Shown here piece by piece: positions 1 to 10,879 of a stretch of DNA of 64,000 bases (positions within the stretch are counted from its first letter, which is position 1; each line of letters begins with the position of its first letter). The stretch comes from Haliclona indistincta (lineage: Eukaryota > Porifera > Demospongiae > Haplosclerida > Chalinidae). The notes below the pieces were generated by a model that saw nothing but the letters and a program-made list of their open reading frames with translations, made no database searches and was not told the origin of the DNA. The DNA is taken from NCBI GenBank assembly GCA_964017065.1, contig OZ024787.1, forward strand, positions 2,616,482-2,680,481, in the 5' to 3' direction. The translations under genes were made by a program, and so were the position numbers.

Positions 1-1
1 T

Positions 2-919
2 CTAGACAAACTGCATGAAGGACATCAGGGCATCCAAAGATGTCGTCTACGTGCACAAGAATCAGTGTGGTGGTCTGGGATCTCTTGTCAGATCAAGGAT
101 AAGATTCAACGCTGTCCTACTTGCGCTGAGTTGGCAATCAACCCAGTCGAACCAATGATCCCGTCATCTCTACCTGATAGACCATGGCAAAAGCTTGGAG
201 CTGATCTTTTCTACTACAGAGGGAAAAAATATCTCCTTGTCGTTGATTACTATTCAAGATATCCTGAAGTCACTGAACTCTCTTCAACAACATCTCGCAA
301 CGTCATTTCAGCTCTCAAGTCTATGTTCTCTCGTCATGGCATTCCTGATCTACTGCATAGTGATAACGGCCCACAATTCTCATCGGAAGAGCTAAACCAA
401 TTTGCCAAGTCGTATGACTTTGAAAGAATGGTGAAGACTATCAAAAGTCTATTCAACAAGTCAGAAGATCGTTATCTCTCTCTATTGATCTACCGTTCGA
501 CTCCTCTTCCGTGGTGTGGTCAAAGTCCCTCCTGCCTCCTTATGGGTCGCCAACCAAGGAGTACCCTACCTCAGATCAACTCTCATTTGACACCTGATTG
601 GTCTCATTTGATTTCCTTTCCTGAGAATGATATGAAATTCAAGGAAAAGCAGAAACAGAATTATGACAGCAGACATAGAGTCCAATTTCAGAACACCCTA
701 CCAGAAGGAACAACTGTTTAGATTAAGTCAGACAAGCGTCCTACTCAGGGTACTATTCACTCTGATGCGACAACCCCTCGCTCGTATTGGGTTGATACTC
801 CAACTGGGAAACTTCGGAGAAACCGTCGCCATCTCACTGTTGTTCCACCAATTACCGTGAGCAGAGATCCTATTTTCACTCGCACAAAGACTGAGAAAGG
901 GAGATGTGACAGGATGTAA
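2..919 (+). pseudogene. Ty3/gypsy retrotransposon integrase, 3' end of pol, decayed
   Basis: The frame is open from base 2 and enters from the left. It begins with the integrase zinc-binding region (H-x2-H in LHEGHQG, then CPTC about 30 residues on) and continues into the core (GADLF, then HSDNGPQF). The residues ERMVKTIK carry the expected catalytic Glu. Only 19 residues separate the second Asp from this Glu, against about 35 in active enzymes, so roughly 48 bp are missing. A TAG at 719-721 interrupts the C-terminal domain where the family has an aromatic-basic stretch. The same frame then runs on (SYWVDTPTGKLRRNRR) to a TAA at 917-919. The apparent start at 65 is a GTG and not a real start. 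The enzyme would have inserted retroelement cDNA into chromosomes. This copy is inactive. Confidence 0.85.
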
Positions 920-1012
920 CCTCTGGACAATATCATCCCTGTACACCCTGGACAATATCATCATTGTAAACCATTGTCCATCCCCAGTCTAACTGTCTCT
1001 GTCACAATTTGT
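893..1012 (+). other. candidate polypurine tract and start of 3' LTR
   Basis: A purine run (gagaaagggaga, 893-904) directly downstream of the integrase end is followed by TGTGACAGG, as expected for a polypurine tract next to the 5' TG of an LTR. A direct repeat, CTGGACAATATCATC, occurs twice soon after. The composite foldback element at 1014 interrupts the sequence, so the LTR end cannot be defined. Confidence 0.35.
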
Positions 1013-1013
1013 A

Positions 1014-2123
1014 CAAGAAATTAAAAAGATTTCTATCGAAATCAAAAGGATGTAGGGTTGTGAAATCTACCACTGGTTCACAATGTAAACTATCAAGGAA
1101 CAAGCATGGAATGGTAACACGATTGACTTGCTAACAGACCATAGATCCCTACATCAGTGGCTGCTGTGGTTGACCTAGTTGCTGTTGACTGCTGACACCT
1201 GACGTGCGTTCAGCTTGTGCACAGCTACTGATGTAGGGATCTATGGTCTGTTAGCAAGTCAATCGTGTTACCATTCCATGCTTGTTCCTTGTTAGTTTAC
1301 ATTGTGAACTAGTGGTAGATTTCACAACCCTACATCCTTTTGATTTCGATAGAAATCTTTTTAATTTCTTGTTTGTGTCCTTTTTACTTTATTATTAACA
1401 ATTTTAAACTTGTAGCTAAAAATAATTATTATGCTGTACATATTAGCTCGCCTACGCATACATGCATGCATGAAGTGCATACGAGCCCCGCCCACACTAG
1501 TTTGTAGATCAGTACGGCGGTTATAATTATCTGGCAAGCGCAGAATGGTGATCCTATACGATCTTTCCGTTCTTCGAAGACTCCAGACAGATATGTGTTC
1601 TCCGTGATCCATACGGCGCGGAGATACTCAAGGTAGTGCTTGGTCACGTGCGCTAACCACTGCTTGGTCACGTGCGTATTGCGCAATCACAATAATGGCG
1701 TCTAACACTTAGCTTACAATGGATCACGATCGAGAACTCGCGGAATGTATATTGCCGTTTCGCTAAAAACAAGTTCAAAAGGCACCTGCCAGGAGAATTT
1801 CACGACTGTTCGTGGGTGTTTTGGTCTTGGCACTGCTCGCGTGAAGGCACTAGGCACGCTGAAGGAAGAAAGAAGATAGAAGAAAACGAAGATGACGAAA
1901 CTCGATTTTCACCGTTTCTAGGTTCGTCACTTTTATAACAGTGTAGAGCACTCTCCTTGCTACTGTAAGATGGGGCAACGCCAGAGAGCAGATCTAAGTG
2001 TCCTTGAACGTATAAAATTCACCACCTGGCGAAATATCAGCGTTTGAACGCTAATACATTGTATGTAGCCGCCATCTTGTTTTTCCGTTCAACCCTACAC
2101 AGGGAGGCACTACCGTGCCTCCC
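1014..2123 (+). mobile_element. composite foldback element, copy 1 (complete)
   Basis: A foldback of two roughly 150-bp arms (1014-1371) starts CAAGAAATTAAAAAG and ends with its complement. About 750 bp of non-coding tail follow, closing with the short palindrome GGGAGGCAC/GTGCCTCCC. TA dinucleotides flank both ends (1012-1013 and 2124-2125). No transposase is present. Related copies or fragments lie at 4835, 10800, 15804, 21883, 23218, 28824, 44790, 51926 and 55686. Tail motifs shared by the copies include CGAGCCCCGCCCAC, TGGTCACGTGCG and GTAAGATGGGGCAACG. Confidence 0.75.
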
Positions 2124-2357
2124 TAATAAATATCACTGATGATTCTGTAGAAGTCAGTTGTTGTCTGCTAATAATAATCTGCTGCTGAAACTTGCCATAA
2201 TACACGCTCGGTTACGACACACTTTGTAAAAAAATTGAAGGTGTCATGAATATCATTAGCGAATGACTCGTATTTCTTTACTTTCTGTACAGGTCAGAAG
2301 AAGCAAACCTACACTACACACACAGTCAAGTGTTTTTGTACATGCTCATGCATGCAT

Positions 2358-2826
2358 TAGTGTTGTAAAAGTAATGGGGTTTAATTTTAGTTTAGTTATT
2401 GTTAAAGTAACATTGTTGGTATCTTTTTAGTTATAGTTATAATTTGTTAACAAGAAAATTAAGCACATTTTAGTTTTAGTTATTGTGAATTATTGTTATT
2501 GTTATTAGCGTGCTATTAGTGTTAGCGAGATGTGTTGCTTATGAATAGAAATGGCAGAATTGCCTTCTTAGCTGTGATAAGGTCTTGAAACATGTTGTAT
2601 TACAGCAATCACATGAAAAAGATGCTATCAATCATGTCTCACATGATTGGTTTTTGCATTTTTAATCACTTTACAATAACTAAAATGTTGGTCTAATTTT
2701 AGTTTTAGTTATTAATAGTAAAGTTCAGTCTGGTAATATTAGTTATAGTTTGTTCTTGTTAACAATAATGATTTGACCCTTACTAATAGGTTTTAGTTTT
2801 AGTTATTGTTAACATTTACAACACTA
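2358..2826. mobile_element. hAT-like non-autonomous TIR element
   Basis: Terminal inverted repeats TAGTGTTGTAAA and TTTACAACACTA are flanked by an identical 8-bp duplication, GCATGCAT (2350-2357 and 2827-2834). An 8-bp duplication with a TAGNG-type end is the hAT hallmark. The interior is AT-rich, with many degenerate TTTTAGTTATTGTTA repeats and no coding capacity. The duplicated octamer is self-complementary and low in complexity, which weakens the case slightly. Confidence 0.6.
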
Positions 2827-2869
2827 GCATGCATGCCACGTGCACACCACACAATCAAGTTATGGGTGA

Positions 2870-3656
2870 TTAACAGGGTCCTATAATGCGTGAGTCTCCT
2901 GCTTTAAAGCAGCGTCTTCCATCATTTGTCTCCAAAAGTGGCAATTCACCACCGCCTTTAATTGGGATATTTACAGGAAATACGGGCATTTCTGGATCCG
3001 TTTCACCACACCAATCAGTTCCTGGCTTATAGCAGAAATCAGCTGCATGTAAAAGCATTTACAATTTCAATTAATTAATACAATTTCATGTATAGTTATT
3101 TTAAGCAGCATAATGCAACCATTACGTTCTCTCAGTATTATTGCTTTATTGGAACATAATAGCTAATTGTGCACGTGCATGTATTATTAGGCATGTACTG
3201 CATGCTACTACTTGTATTGCCTGGCTAAACTAGTAAGTGACATGTTTTAGTGCACTACTTACAATGACGAGGTTTGCCTGTCCAACAGATCTTAACAGAA
3301 ATAACAGAGGTAGTTGGAGCTGGATCAGGCACAACATCAATTATACGGACACTAGCAAAACCACATCTCTTAGCTCGTCCTGAAGATGGTATTTTACATA
3401 CTTTCGTGGTTATTATTGCAATATCTCTAATATTATTAGAGATATGTTCAACTTTAGTTGAACAGCTAGGTTTAGTGGTTCCTGCAGCAGGTGATATCTT
3501 TCCTTGCGCAGTAGAATTATTCATTACTTCTTGTTTATCTTCAGCAATTGACAACTTCTGCAATTCAGTGAGACCATTGTAGATAGGTGGAGCTGCTTGA
3601 GTAGTGATGACCAGCAATACAAAAACTGCCAACATGAGAGATACTTTAGTGGCCAT
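2870..3656 (-). CDS. small secreted Cys-rich protein, two exons
   Basis: Read on the minus strand, exon 1 is 3656-3263 and exon 2 is 3042-2870, with stop TAA at 2870-2872. The intron has donor GTAAGT just after exon 1 and acceptor TTTTACATGCAG before exon 2. The joined phase is correct and gives 188 residues. Residues 1-21 form a clear signal peptide (MATKVSLMLAVFVLLVITTQA). The mature part has eight Cys (in PSC, VCK, RCG, ICW, FCY, WCG, RCF and the terminal GPC), so up to four disulfides are possible. No known domain is recognised. An extracellular role is inferred from the signal peptide. Each exon alone would look like an unremarkable short ORF; the matching splice phase and continuing Cys pattern support joining them. 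It lies outside the receptor array on the opposite strand. Confidence 0.65.
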
Positions 3657-3690
3657 ATCTAGATCTGCAGCAGATACTTGACCGGCTCCT

Positions 3691-4510
3691 AATGGCAGAC
3701 TATCAATTAGAATGTGGTTCTCGGTGTGTTAGAGCTATACACTCAACCTGAGGACATTAACTGTCAGTTATATACATGTTCCATTCATAGAGCAGCTATG
3801 GCGGAATTTTGGAAGCTATAGCTTCCTTCTTCCTTAGCTACATGTAGCCATACAAGGTGTTTACTATATATTTTTGACACTGGACCTGGCTTCTCATGAG
3901 TTAGAAAGTAACTATTGATATTACTATTTCCAATACCATAAAAGGTAGCGTTTCTGCTCTCAATGGCAGACTATCAACTAGAATGTGGTTATCGGTGTTA
4001 GAGCTATACACTCAACCTGAGGACATTAACTGTCAGTTATATACAAAAAGTCATGTTCCATTCATAGAGCAGCTATGGCAGAATTTTGGAAGCTATAGCT
4101 TCCTTCTTCCTTAGCTCCATGTAGCCATACATGGTGTTTGCTATAAATATTTTGACACTGAACCTGACTTCCCATGAGCTAGAAAGTAACCGTTGATATT
4201 ACCACGTTCTATATCATAATAAGGTAGCTTTTCGGCTCTCAACGGCAGACTATCAACTAGAATGTGGTTATCGGTGTGTCACTCAACCTGAGGACATTAA
4301 ATGTCAGTTTTATACATGTTCCATTCATAGGGCTGTTATGGCGGAATGTTTGAAGCTATAGCTTCCTTCTTCCGTAGCTACATGTAGCCATACAAGGTGT
4401 TTACTATAAATGTTTTGACACTGGACTTTGCTTCCCATGAGTTAGAATGTAACCGTTGATATTACAATGTTCTATACCATAATAAGGTAGCTTTTCGGCT
4501 CTCAATTGCA
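3691..4510. repeat. three tandem direct repeats of about 270 bp plus the start of a fourth
   Basis: Units begin at about 3691, 3962, 4241 and 4504, each with GGCAGACTATCAA or a close variant. They contain CAACCTGAGGACATTAA, GTTCCATTCATAG and AGCTATAGCTTCCTTCTTCC. The fourth is cut after about 50 bp. They sit directly upstream of the minus-strand secreted-protein gene, so they may carry its promoter. No ORF is supported. Confidence 0.8.
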
Positions 4511-4557
4511 GACAATTAACTTGAAAGTGGTTCTCAGTGTGTTAGAGCTATACACTT

Positions 4558-4830
4558 GATAGTCTGCCATTGAGAGCCGAAAAGTTACCTTATTATGGTA
4601 TAGAACATTGTAATATCAACGGTTACTTTCTAACTCATGGGAAGCAAGGTCTAGTGCTAAAACATTTATAGTAAACACCTTATATGGCTACATGTAACAA
4701 AGGAAGAACGATGATTTCGCTTCAAACATTCCGCCATAACTGCTCCATGAATGGAACATGTATATAACTGACAATTAATGTCCTCAGGTTAAGTGTATAG
4801 CTCTAACACACTGAGAACCACTTTCAAGGG
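4558..4830. repeat. inverted copy of the 270-bp repeat unit
   Basis: This is the reverse complement of the preceding units (TGATAGTCTGCCATTGAGAG through CACTTTCAA). The partial fourth unit and this copy form a hairpin. Confidence 0.75.
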
Positions 4831-4834
4831 GTGT

Positions 4835-5293
<459 letters not shown>

Positions 5294-5696
5294 GTAGCAG
5301 ATTTAGCGGCATTGCTATTACGTGGTTTTAGACGTAGAATAATACTGCATCTTTCTTCTGTGGCGAATAAATGCTCAATCAAGACACCTACTTAATACAA
5401 GTTTACTTTCTCGTGAGTGGGTGTGGTGTATAGTGTATAGTGCTACTCATAAAACATTTTTGGATACAATGGTAAAAATAAATATACGGAATGTATCTAA
5501 ATTAAAGTTATTCAATTAAAGTTGGCTAAATAATTTGCTAACATTAAATTAATCACATACCTTAAGTTTTTATCATAGTATACATGCAATTTTGTAAGAG
5601 GTAGTAAAAGACCTTGCATGTACAAAAGTATATCTTGTCACCAGAGACTTGCATTGATCCAACATACAGATATTGCATGCATGTATATTAACTTAG
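5294..5696. other. AT-rich intergenic DNA, nothing recognised
   Basis: No ORF of note, no clear repeat and no RNA gene were seen. Confidence 0.5.
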
Positions 5697-5984
5697 ACAA
5701 GTAATAAAAACATTTTAACAAAAATGAAAGAGATTTAGGCTTGGTACATGTATCGAAAAAGTATGGAAACAAGATTTAAAATAAAAAGTACTGTAACAAT
5801 AGCAGTGTAATGCTGCCTCCCTATTAAATTAACCACAACTATCGAAAGCAGTTAATTTAGGGAGGTAGTATTACACTGCTATTGTTACAGTACTTTTTAT
5901 TTTAAATCTTGTTTCCATACTTTTTCGATACATGTACCAAGCCTAAATCTCTTTCAATTTTGTTAAAATGTTTTTATTACTTGT
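5697..5984. repeat. foldback (MITE-like) element, 288 bp
   Basis: Two near-identical arms of about 130 bp, ending ACAAGTAATAAAAACA and its complement, surround a short loop near 5830-5850 (ACCACAACTATCG). Inside the stem tip the arms read CTGCCTCCCTA and TAGGGAGGTAG, resembling the GGGAGGCA end of the composite elements. Confidence 0.8.
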
Positions 5985-6503
5985 TTATTTTCTTTTTTTA
6001 TTAATGACTTAGTGGGCACTTATGCTAATACAGTGTAAAGAGAAATATTCCACTGACGACTGCACTGGCCTGGATTGACTCTGCACTGCATGCAACACGT
6101 AGCATGCAACATTAGCTAAGCTTAAGTTAGCATTCTTACAAGCCTGAACAGACAAATCCAGTGTGATTTGCTCGTTGTCTGCTGTGAACACTGCTATCAT
6201 GCATGTGTAGTGGCAGCAGCACTCGCGTTCCAAGCAATTTGTACTAAGGTGCGCTTGTATTAGAATAATTACATACACGGGCGTGCGCGAGTAGGCGTAA
6301 CTTAGTAGCAGAATTTGAGCAGAATGCATGGAATGGAGTCTGTTATGGACCAAAAATCGCTGTTTTCCTGGGAATACTCGCTTCTGCTAGTGTTTTAGGC
6401 TTAAATAGATGTCAGGTGCACTGATGGCCATAGGTAGCGTTACTTCTGTGTACGTTTAGTTGCGTTTGGTTCGCTCACTACTGTGTTAGACTCTCTGAAG
6501 AAT
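5985..6503. other. intergenic DNA, no supported gene
   Basis: A minus-strand ORF of about 110 codons (6009-6353) has no recognisable motif or splice context. Nothing else is seen. Confidence 0.4.
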
Positions 6504-6978
6504 ACATAGCTCCGGCGCGAACTCTCACCTCGTTCTCGCCTCGTTCAGATTTCAATGTTACGCCCATTTCAGCTCATGTTTATTCTGATCGGTTGGCAAA
6601 AGCTGTTTCAAGCTGCAATAACTACGGTGAACAATGCTATAGCGACAATCTGACTGCTGCTGTCGTCATTTCTATTACCTAGGGAGCTTTTGCAACTGAA
6701 TGATGCCGATTAATTTTTGAAAATGCGTTGTTTTGCAACTCGACGGCAAAAGCAATGCGTCGCTTTTTCAAAAAAATTTAATCGACGTCTAACAGTCTTC
6801 CTGATAGTAGAAACGGCGATAACAGCAGTCAGATCGTCGCTATAGCGTTGTTCACCGTAGTTATTGCAGCTTGAAACAGCTTTTGCCAACTGATCGGAAT
6901 AAACATGAGCTGAAATGGGCGTAACATTGAAATCTGAACGAGGCGAGAACGAGGTGAGAGTTCGCGCCGGAGCTATGT
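6504..6978. repeat. foldback element, 475 bp
   Basis: Arms of about 170 bp start ACATAGCTCCGGCGCGAACT and end with the complement (GTTCGCGCCGGAGCTATGT). They are joined by a looser central region containing a second imperfect palindrome around TTAATTTTTGAAAATGCG / GCTTTTTCAAAAAAATTTAA. No coding content. Confidence 0.8.
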
Positions 6979-7385
6979 AGAAAGAAGAATCTGAACAAAC
7001 GGGTGATCACGTGAACTCTGGTTTACCACCTTAGACTTCGTTTCTGCAGTTACTAAAGGTCTCTTTGGCATCGTAAAAATCGTCTAAGACGCCTCAGACA
7101 GTTAGAATCACTTGAAACGCCCGTGCAGCAAAGATATGAGCATGCCGTAATTTTGCCTCCTGACGAGACGCCATTATTGTTTTTGTCACCAACATGTTTT
7201 CTTGTACGGAATTAATGGACTCATTGCAAGCGCTTACCTATCAGCATGAACACCAGGCAGTAGCGGAGCTACGGTAGGGCCAATGGCGGCCCAGGCCCTA
7301 CCAAACCTTCAATCGAGACCACGCCTTTGAGCCACACCTTTGTGGCCACGCCCTATAAAAGCCCACGCCTTACCCACGTTGTATC
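6979..7385. other. intergenic DNA, nothing recognised
   Basis: No ORF or clear repeat. 7290-7385 is rich in CACGCC and CCACGCC repeats typical of transposon flanks. Confidence 0.4.
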
Positions 7386-7963
7386 TCCTTGAACAACTGA
7401 GCTAGCACGGGCGGAGCACGCGACTTTAACCCATGCACCCACGCGTTGACGACCAGACCACGTCAGCTCGTTGTTGGGCGTGTCACTGTAGGCGTGGTTT
7501 CTTCTGGTCTGGAACTATGGCGAATTTTGAGGGCTCTTGTAGCCAGCTTTTCCGGATTGTGTGACTGATTGCAGCTATCCAGGTACATTTAGATGACTGC
7601 GCCAGTAATTCCTACCAGTTCTGAATGCTTGCCATTGACCAATAGACAGAAGTAAGTGCAGCTAGCTATCTCGCTTGCTCGCTCGCTTCTTCCTCTTGCA
7701 AGCGGCTCAGGCCCCTTTGGCTAACTCTTTGACCACCGAAAACTTGTAAAATTACAAATATACTTAATATTCATGGTAAGTGACCACTTATTAATAATTT
7801 ATTAATAACACAAGTTATAATGGTTATTGTACAGGAAATGAGATGCAGGCGGCATTCAAGTACCGTGAAACCACCCCCTCTGTCGGCATGTATTCGGAAC
7901 CTTCATCTTTACAAGTTTCCGGTGTCGGCGCTTTGAGGATCAAAGGATCTAGCGACTGAAGAA

Positions 7964-7997
<34 letters not shown>

Positions 7998-8714
7998 GAG
8001 ACAGATATGAACTGTGTGGATTGATAAGATATGTTTGTAGTGTCTGTGCGTGTCTAGCCGAAGGGGCCTGAGCCGCTTGCAAGAGGAAGAAACGAGCGAG
8101 CAAGCGAGATAGCTAGCTGCACTTACTTCTGTCTATTGGTCAATGGCAAGCATTCAGAACTGGTAGGAATTACTGGCGCAGTCATCTAAATGTACCTGGA
8201 TAGCTGCAATCAGTCACACAATCCGGAAAACCTGGGTACAAGAGCACCCAGAATTCGCCATAGTTTCAGACCAGAAGAAACCCCGCCTACAGTGACACGC
8301 CCAACAACGAGTGACGTAGTCTGGTCGTCAACGCGTGGGTGCATGGGTTAAAGTCACGTGCTCCGCCCCAGCTAGCTCAGTTGTCAAGGAGCTAAACACA
8401 CACAGACACTACATACATATCTTATCATTCACACAGTTCATATCTGTCTCTTAAAAAGAAAAAAAAAAAAATTTGTTCTTCACAGGGTCGGATCCTTTGA
8501 TCGTCAAAGCGCCAACACCAGAAACTTGTAAAGATGAAGGTTCCGCCTCCAAGCCGACAAAGGGGTGGTTTCATGGTACTTGAATGCCGCCTGCATCTCA
8601 TTTCCTGTACAATAACCATTATAACTTGTGTTATTAATAAATTATTAATAAATGGTCACTTACCATGAATATTAAGTAGAGTTGTAATTTTACAAGTTTT
8701 CAGTGGTCAAAGAG
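7386..8714. repeat. interlocked inverted repeats in the order A, B, A', B'
   Basis: Segment A (7386-7723, ending GGCTCAGGCCCCTTTGGCTA) is inverted at 8055-8391. Segment B (7725-8031, starting CTCTTTGACCACCG) is inverted at 8417-8714. A short joiner (GTAGTGTCTGTG) is inverted at about 8400-8412. The order is A-B-A'-B', not the nested A-B-B'-A' of a simple foldback. B contains a homopolymer T run (about 7968-7994), matched by an A run in B' (about 8456-8470). No convincing protein was found. Confidence 0.75.
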
Positions 8715-8909
8715 GTATGCTAAAGTTGAAGATGTCTCGTCAGTTGACTCTTTTTCAGTGTGCTGCGAGAAGCTCTAAGCGACCTCGATCGGCAGGCAGC
8801 GCTCAGAACGGCAAAATTACGCATCTCATGAATATTAATTAATTATCTCTAGACACAAAAAGTCAGCAAGAGAGCGGTTACATCATAGCTTTTGTGTCGA
8901 GAAGTACTG

Positions 8910-9548
8910 TTGCTAAGATTTATTGTCCGCTTCTGTACGGTCATGACTAGGTTGCCACTCTTAGCATGTATACGATACAATAAAAGTGATGACGTCATTG
9001 TACCAGCTGTTGACATTCAGTCGTGTGGTGTAAGTGGCCAACTATAACTTATGTTTTAATCAGATGTGATTATGAATTGTCTGTTATAACTGTTTTCACA
9101 TCTATTCAAAAATAGGAAAGGAAAAATAAGTAGTAGAGACTAGAGATTATGATCTATTAAGATAGGTGTGTTTTGATTATATAACACTTGACTGATAGAC
9201 TAAACTCAAATGCTTAATCTCCAGTTGCCAAGTTCAGTTAAAACACTTTAGGTCAATTACAACTTTTAATAACAAAGAACATTTTTTTGTGAAAGCCTTA
9301 CTATTACAAAATGTTTGAATTTTTATTTAGCGAATAACCCAAACATTGTTTGTTTAACAACATGTTTGCACCATTAAACTCTTCTCATTTCATCACTTAA
9401 CTCTTTCTTATGACTTCACAGAATGAATGTATTGTCTGTGTGAAACACACCTTGCTCTGCTAAAGAAAGTAATTACTTCTGCAGTAAAGGTAACAAACCT
9501 GTGGTCAAAACATAGACAATTCAGTTTGTTCAGTTTTAAAAGATACGA
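8910..9548 (+). promoter_or_regulatory. 5' control region of copy A: promoter block and predicted 5'UTR intron
   Basis: A block shared with copies B, C, E and F includes TTATTGTCCGCTTCTGTACG, ATACGATACAATAAAAGTG, a perfect CRE-type TGACGTCA (8990-8997) and an E-box CAGCTG. It ends at GTAAGT (9030), which reads as a splice donor. A pyrimidine-rich tract and CAG at 9419-9421 form a likely acceptor, giving a 392-bp 5'UTR intron (9030-9421). The intron is inferred from the splice signals and from their conservation between copies. Confidence 0.55.
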
Positions 9549-10652
9549 ATGGATATCATCCAGCAGGAAATGGCTGCACTACCAGTGTTACTGTTGTTGT
9601 TGGCTGTACCTCTCACTGCCTTTACCGGCAATGTCTACTATGTCACAGCTGATGATGCAGCTGGTCATGAGCAGTCATGTCCTCCACACCAGATATGCCA
9701 CAACCTCTCCTACTACATCTCCCAACCTGACCACTACTTCACCTCTGACACTGCCATCATCTTCTTGGAAGGTCAGCACAGCTTTGACAGAGAGGATCTT
9801 GTGCATGTCAATAATGTACACAAGCTGACTGTGAAGGGACAAGGTGAGTGGCCGGTAGCAGGAGCTGAGGAGACTGTGATGCAGTCTACAGTCATTATCA
9901 ACTGCACCAGAGGGAGAGGAGGATTCATCTTTGATTCTGGATATGATATTACCATTGAAGGTCTTACCATCACTAACTGTGGCCATCCAAATGATGGTGT
10001 ATTCCAGTTTACAAATATCAGTAACCTTTTCTTTCATCAAAATTCTATACAGTTCATGTCTGGATATGGACTTATGGCTTCAAGTTGTGTGAGTGTCGTA
10101 CTTTCTAACTGCTCTTTCTATCATTCAGTAGTGTGTTTAAAATCAGGTAGTGGAGTAGCTATTTATTGCGGACGATCTTCTCACAAGAACTATTCATTGG
10201 AGCTCACTTTTTCTAACTTCACTAAGTGTTTTAATCCGCAATCAGACGGAGGCATTCAACTGCACACCAGCATGTTTTCTAATCTTCCAGTAAAAGCTAT
10301 TCTTTCAAATTTGGTCGTGTCTCATAGTAGTGCAACATATTTTGGTGGATGCCTATCAGTGACATTGACAGATGATGTGAAGACTTCTTTGGTAATTTTA
10401 AATAGTAGTTTCTTTAATGATTCAGCACTTGAAAATGGCGGAGGTGTTTATATATCTACCCATTCAACCGCTAATATCACTATTAAAAAGACCAAATTGA
10501 TTGAGAATACCTTTTCTAGTGGAATAATTGACTCATTTTCAAGTGAACTGGTTTTGGTCTGTAGAGCAAATAACGATGTTCACTTTTCTTTATTAGACTC
10601 AACGATAATTCACACTAAAGCTTCGAACACAGTTCTTTACGTGAAGAATTGA
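9549..10652 (+). CDS. copy A: truncated, apparently secreted form of the beta-helix receptor family
   Basis: The protein has 367 residues. It starts with the family signal peptide (up to about residue 27, before NVYYVTADD) and the N-terminal beta-helix-like part, with motifs DITIEGLTITNCG and ENGGGVYI and many NxS/T sequons. It ends after HTKASNTVLYVKN. The Cys-rich region, all membrane segments and the tail are absent. The sequence after the stop (from 10650) matches the 3' end and 3'UTR of other copies (TTTTTTCACGG, GCCATTTAGTTCCACTTCTG), so an in-frame deletion of about 2.7 kb fused residue 367 to the native TGA. The dodecamer TTGACTTTTTTC is duplicated at the junction. The product should be soluble and extracellular. 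Expression is unproven, but the promoter block and 5'UTR intron signals are intact. Confidence 0.8.
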   Translation: MDIIQQEMAALPVLLLLLAVPLTAFTGNVYYVTADDAAGHEQSCPPHQICHNLSYYISQPDHYFTSDTAIIFLEGQHSFDREDLVHVNNVHKLTVKGQGEWPVAGAEETVMQSTVIINCTRGRGGFIFDSGYDITIEGLTITNCGHPNDGVFQFTNISNLFFHQNSIQFMSGYGLMASSCVSVVLSNCSFYHSVVCLKSGSGVAIYCGRSSHKNYSLELTFSNFTKCFNPQSDGGIQLHTSMFSNLPVKAILSNLVVSHSSATYFGGCLSVTLTDDVKTSLVILNSSFFNDSALENGGGVYISTHSTANITIKKTKLIENTFSSGIIDSFSSELVLVCRANNDVHFSLLDSTIIHTKASNTVLYVKN

Positions 10653-10799
10653 CTTTTTTCTTGACTTTTTTCACGGTGATTGCCGCCATTTAGTTCCACT
10701 TCTGTGTTGTTTGTTGTAAGTGACCAAAATCAATGTTATCTCTGTTTTGCCAATGTGATATGTAATTACGACATAATGTACATTATAAGTTGGATACTG
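10653..10799 (+). other. 3' flank of copy A
   Basis: Homologous to the 3' flanks of B, D and H (GTTGTAAGTGACCAAAA, ATGTTCATTATAAGTTGGA type sequence). It contains no further gene. Confidence 0.6.
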
Positions 10800-10879
10800 T
10801 TAGAAATCTTTCTATTTTCTTGTTTGTGTCCTTTTTTGAGTTTCGAATTTTTGATGCAGTTCGAATTTGGCAAGATAAT
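10800..10879 (+). repeat. composite-element fragment
   Basis: TAGAAATCTTTCTATTTTC followed by TTGTTTGTGTCCTTTTTT and GCAGTTCGAATTTGGCAAGA matches the end of the right arm and the start of the tail in the copy at 55686. Confidence 0.7.

Noticed and set aside
2101..2123. Short palindrome GGGAGGCAC/GTGCCTCCC as a transcription terminator
   Set aside because: Bacterial-type terminators do not apply here; it is the conserved end of a transposable element.
9675..10040. Antisense ORFs of 120-150 codons over the start of most receptor copies
   Set aside because: They recur because the sense coding sequence is conserved. They show no independent start context or motif and are shadows.
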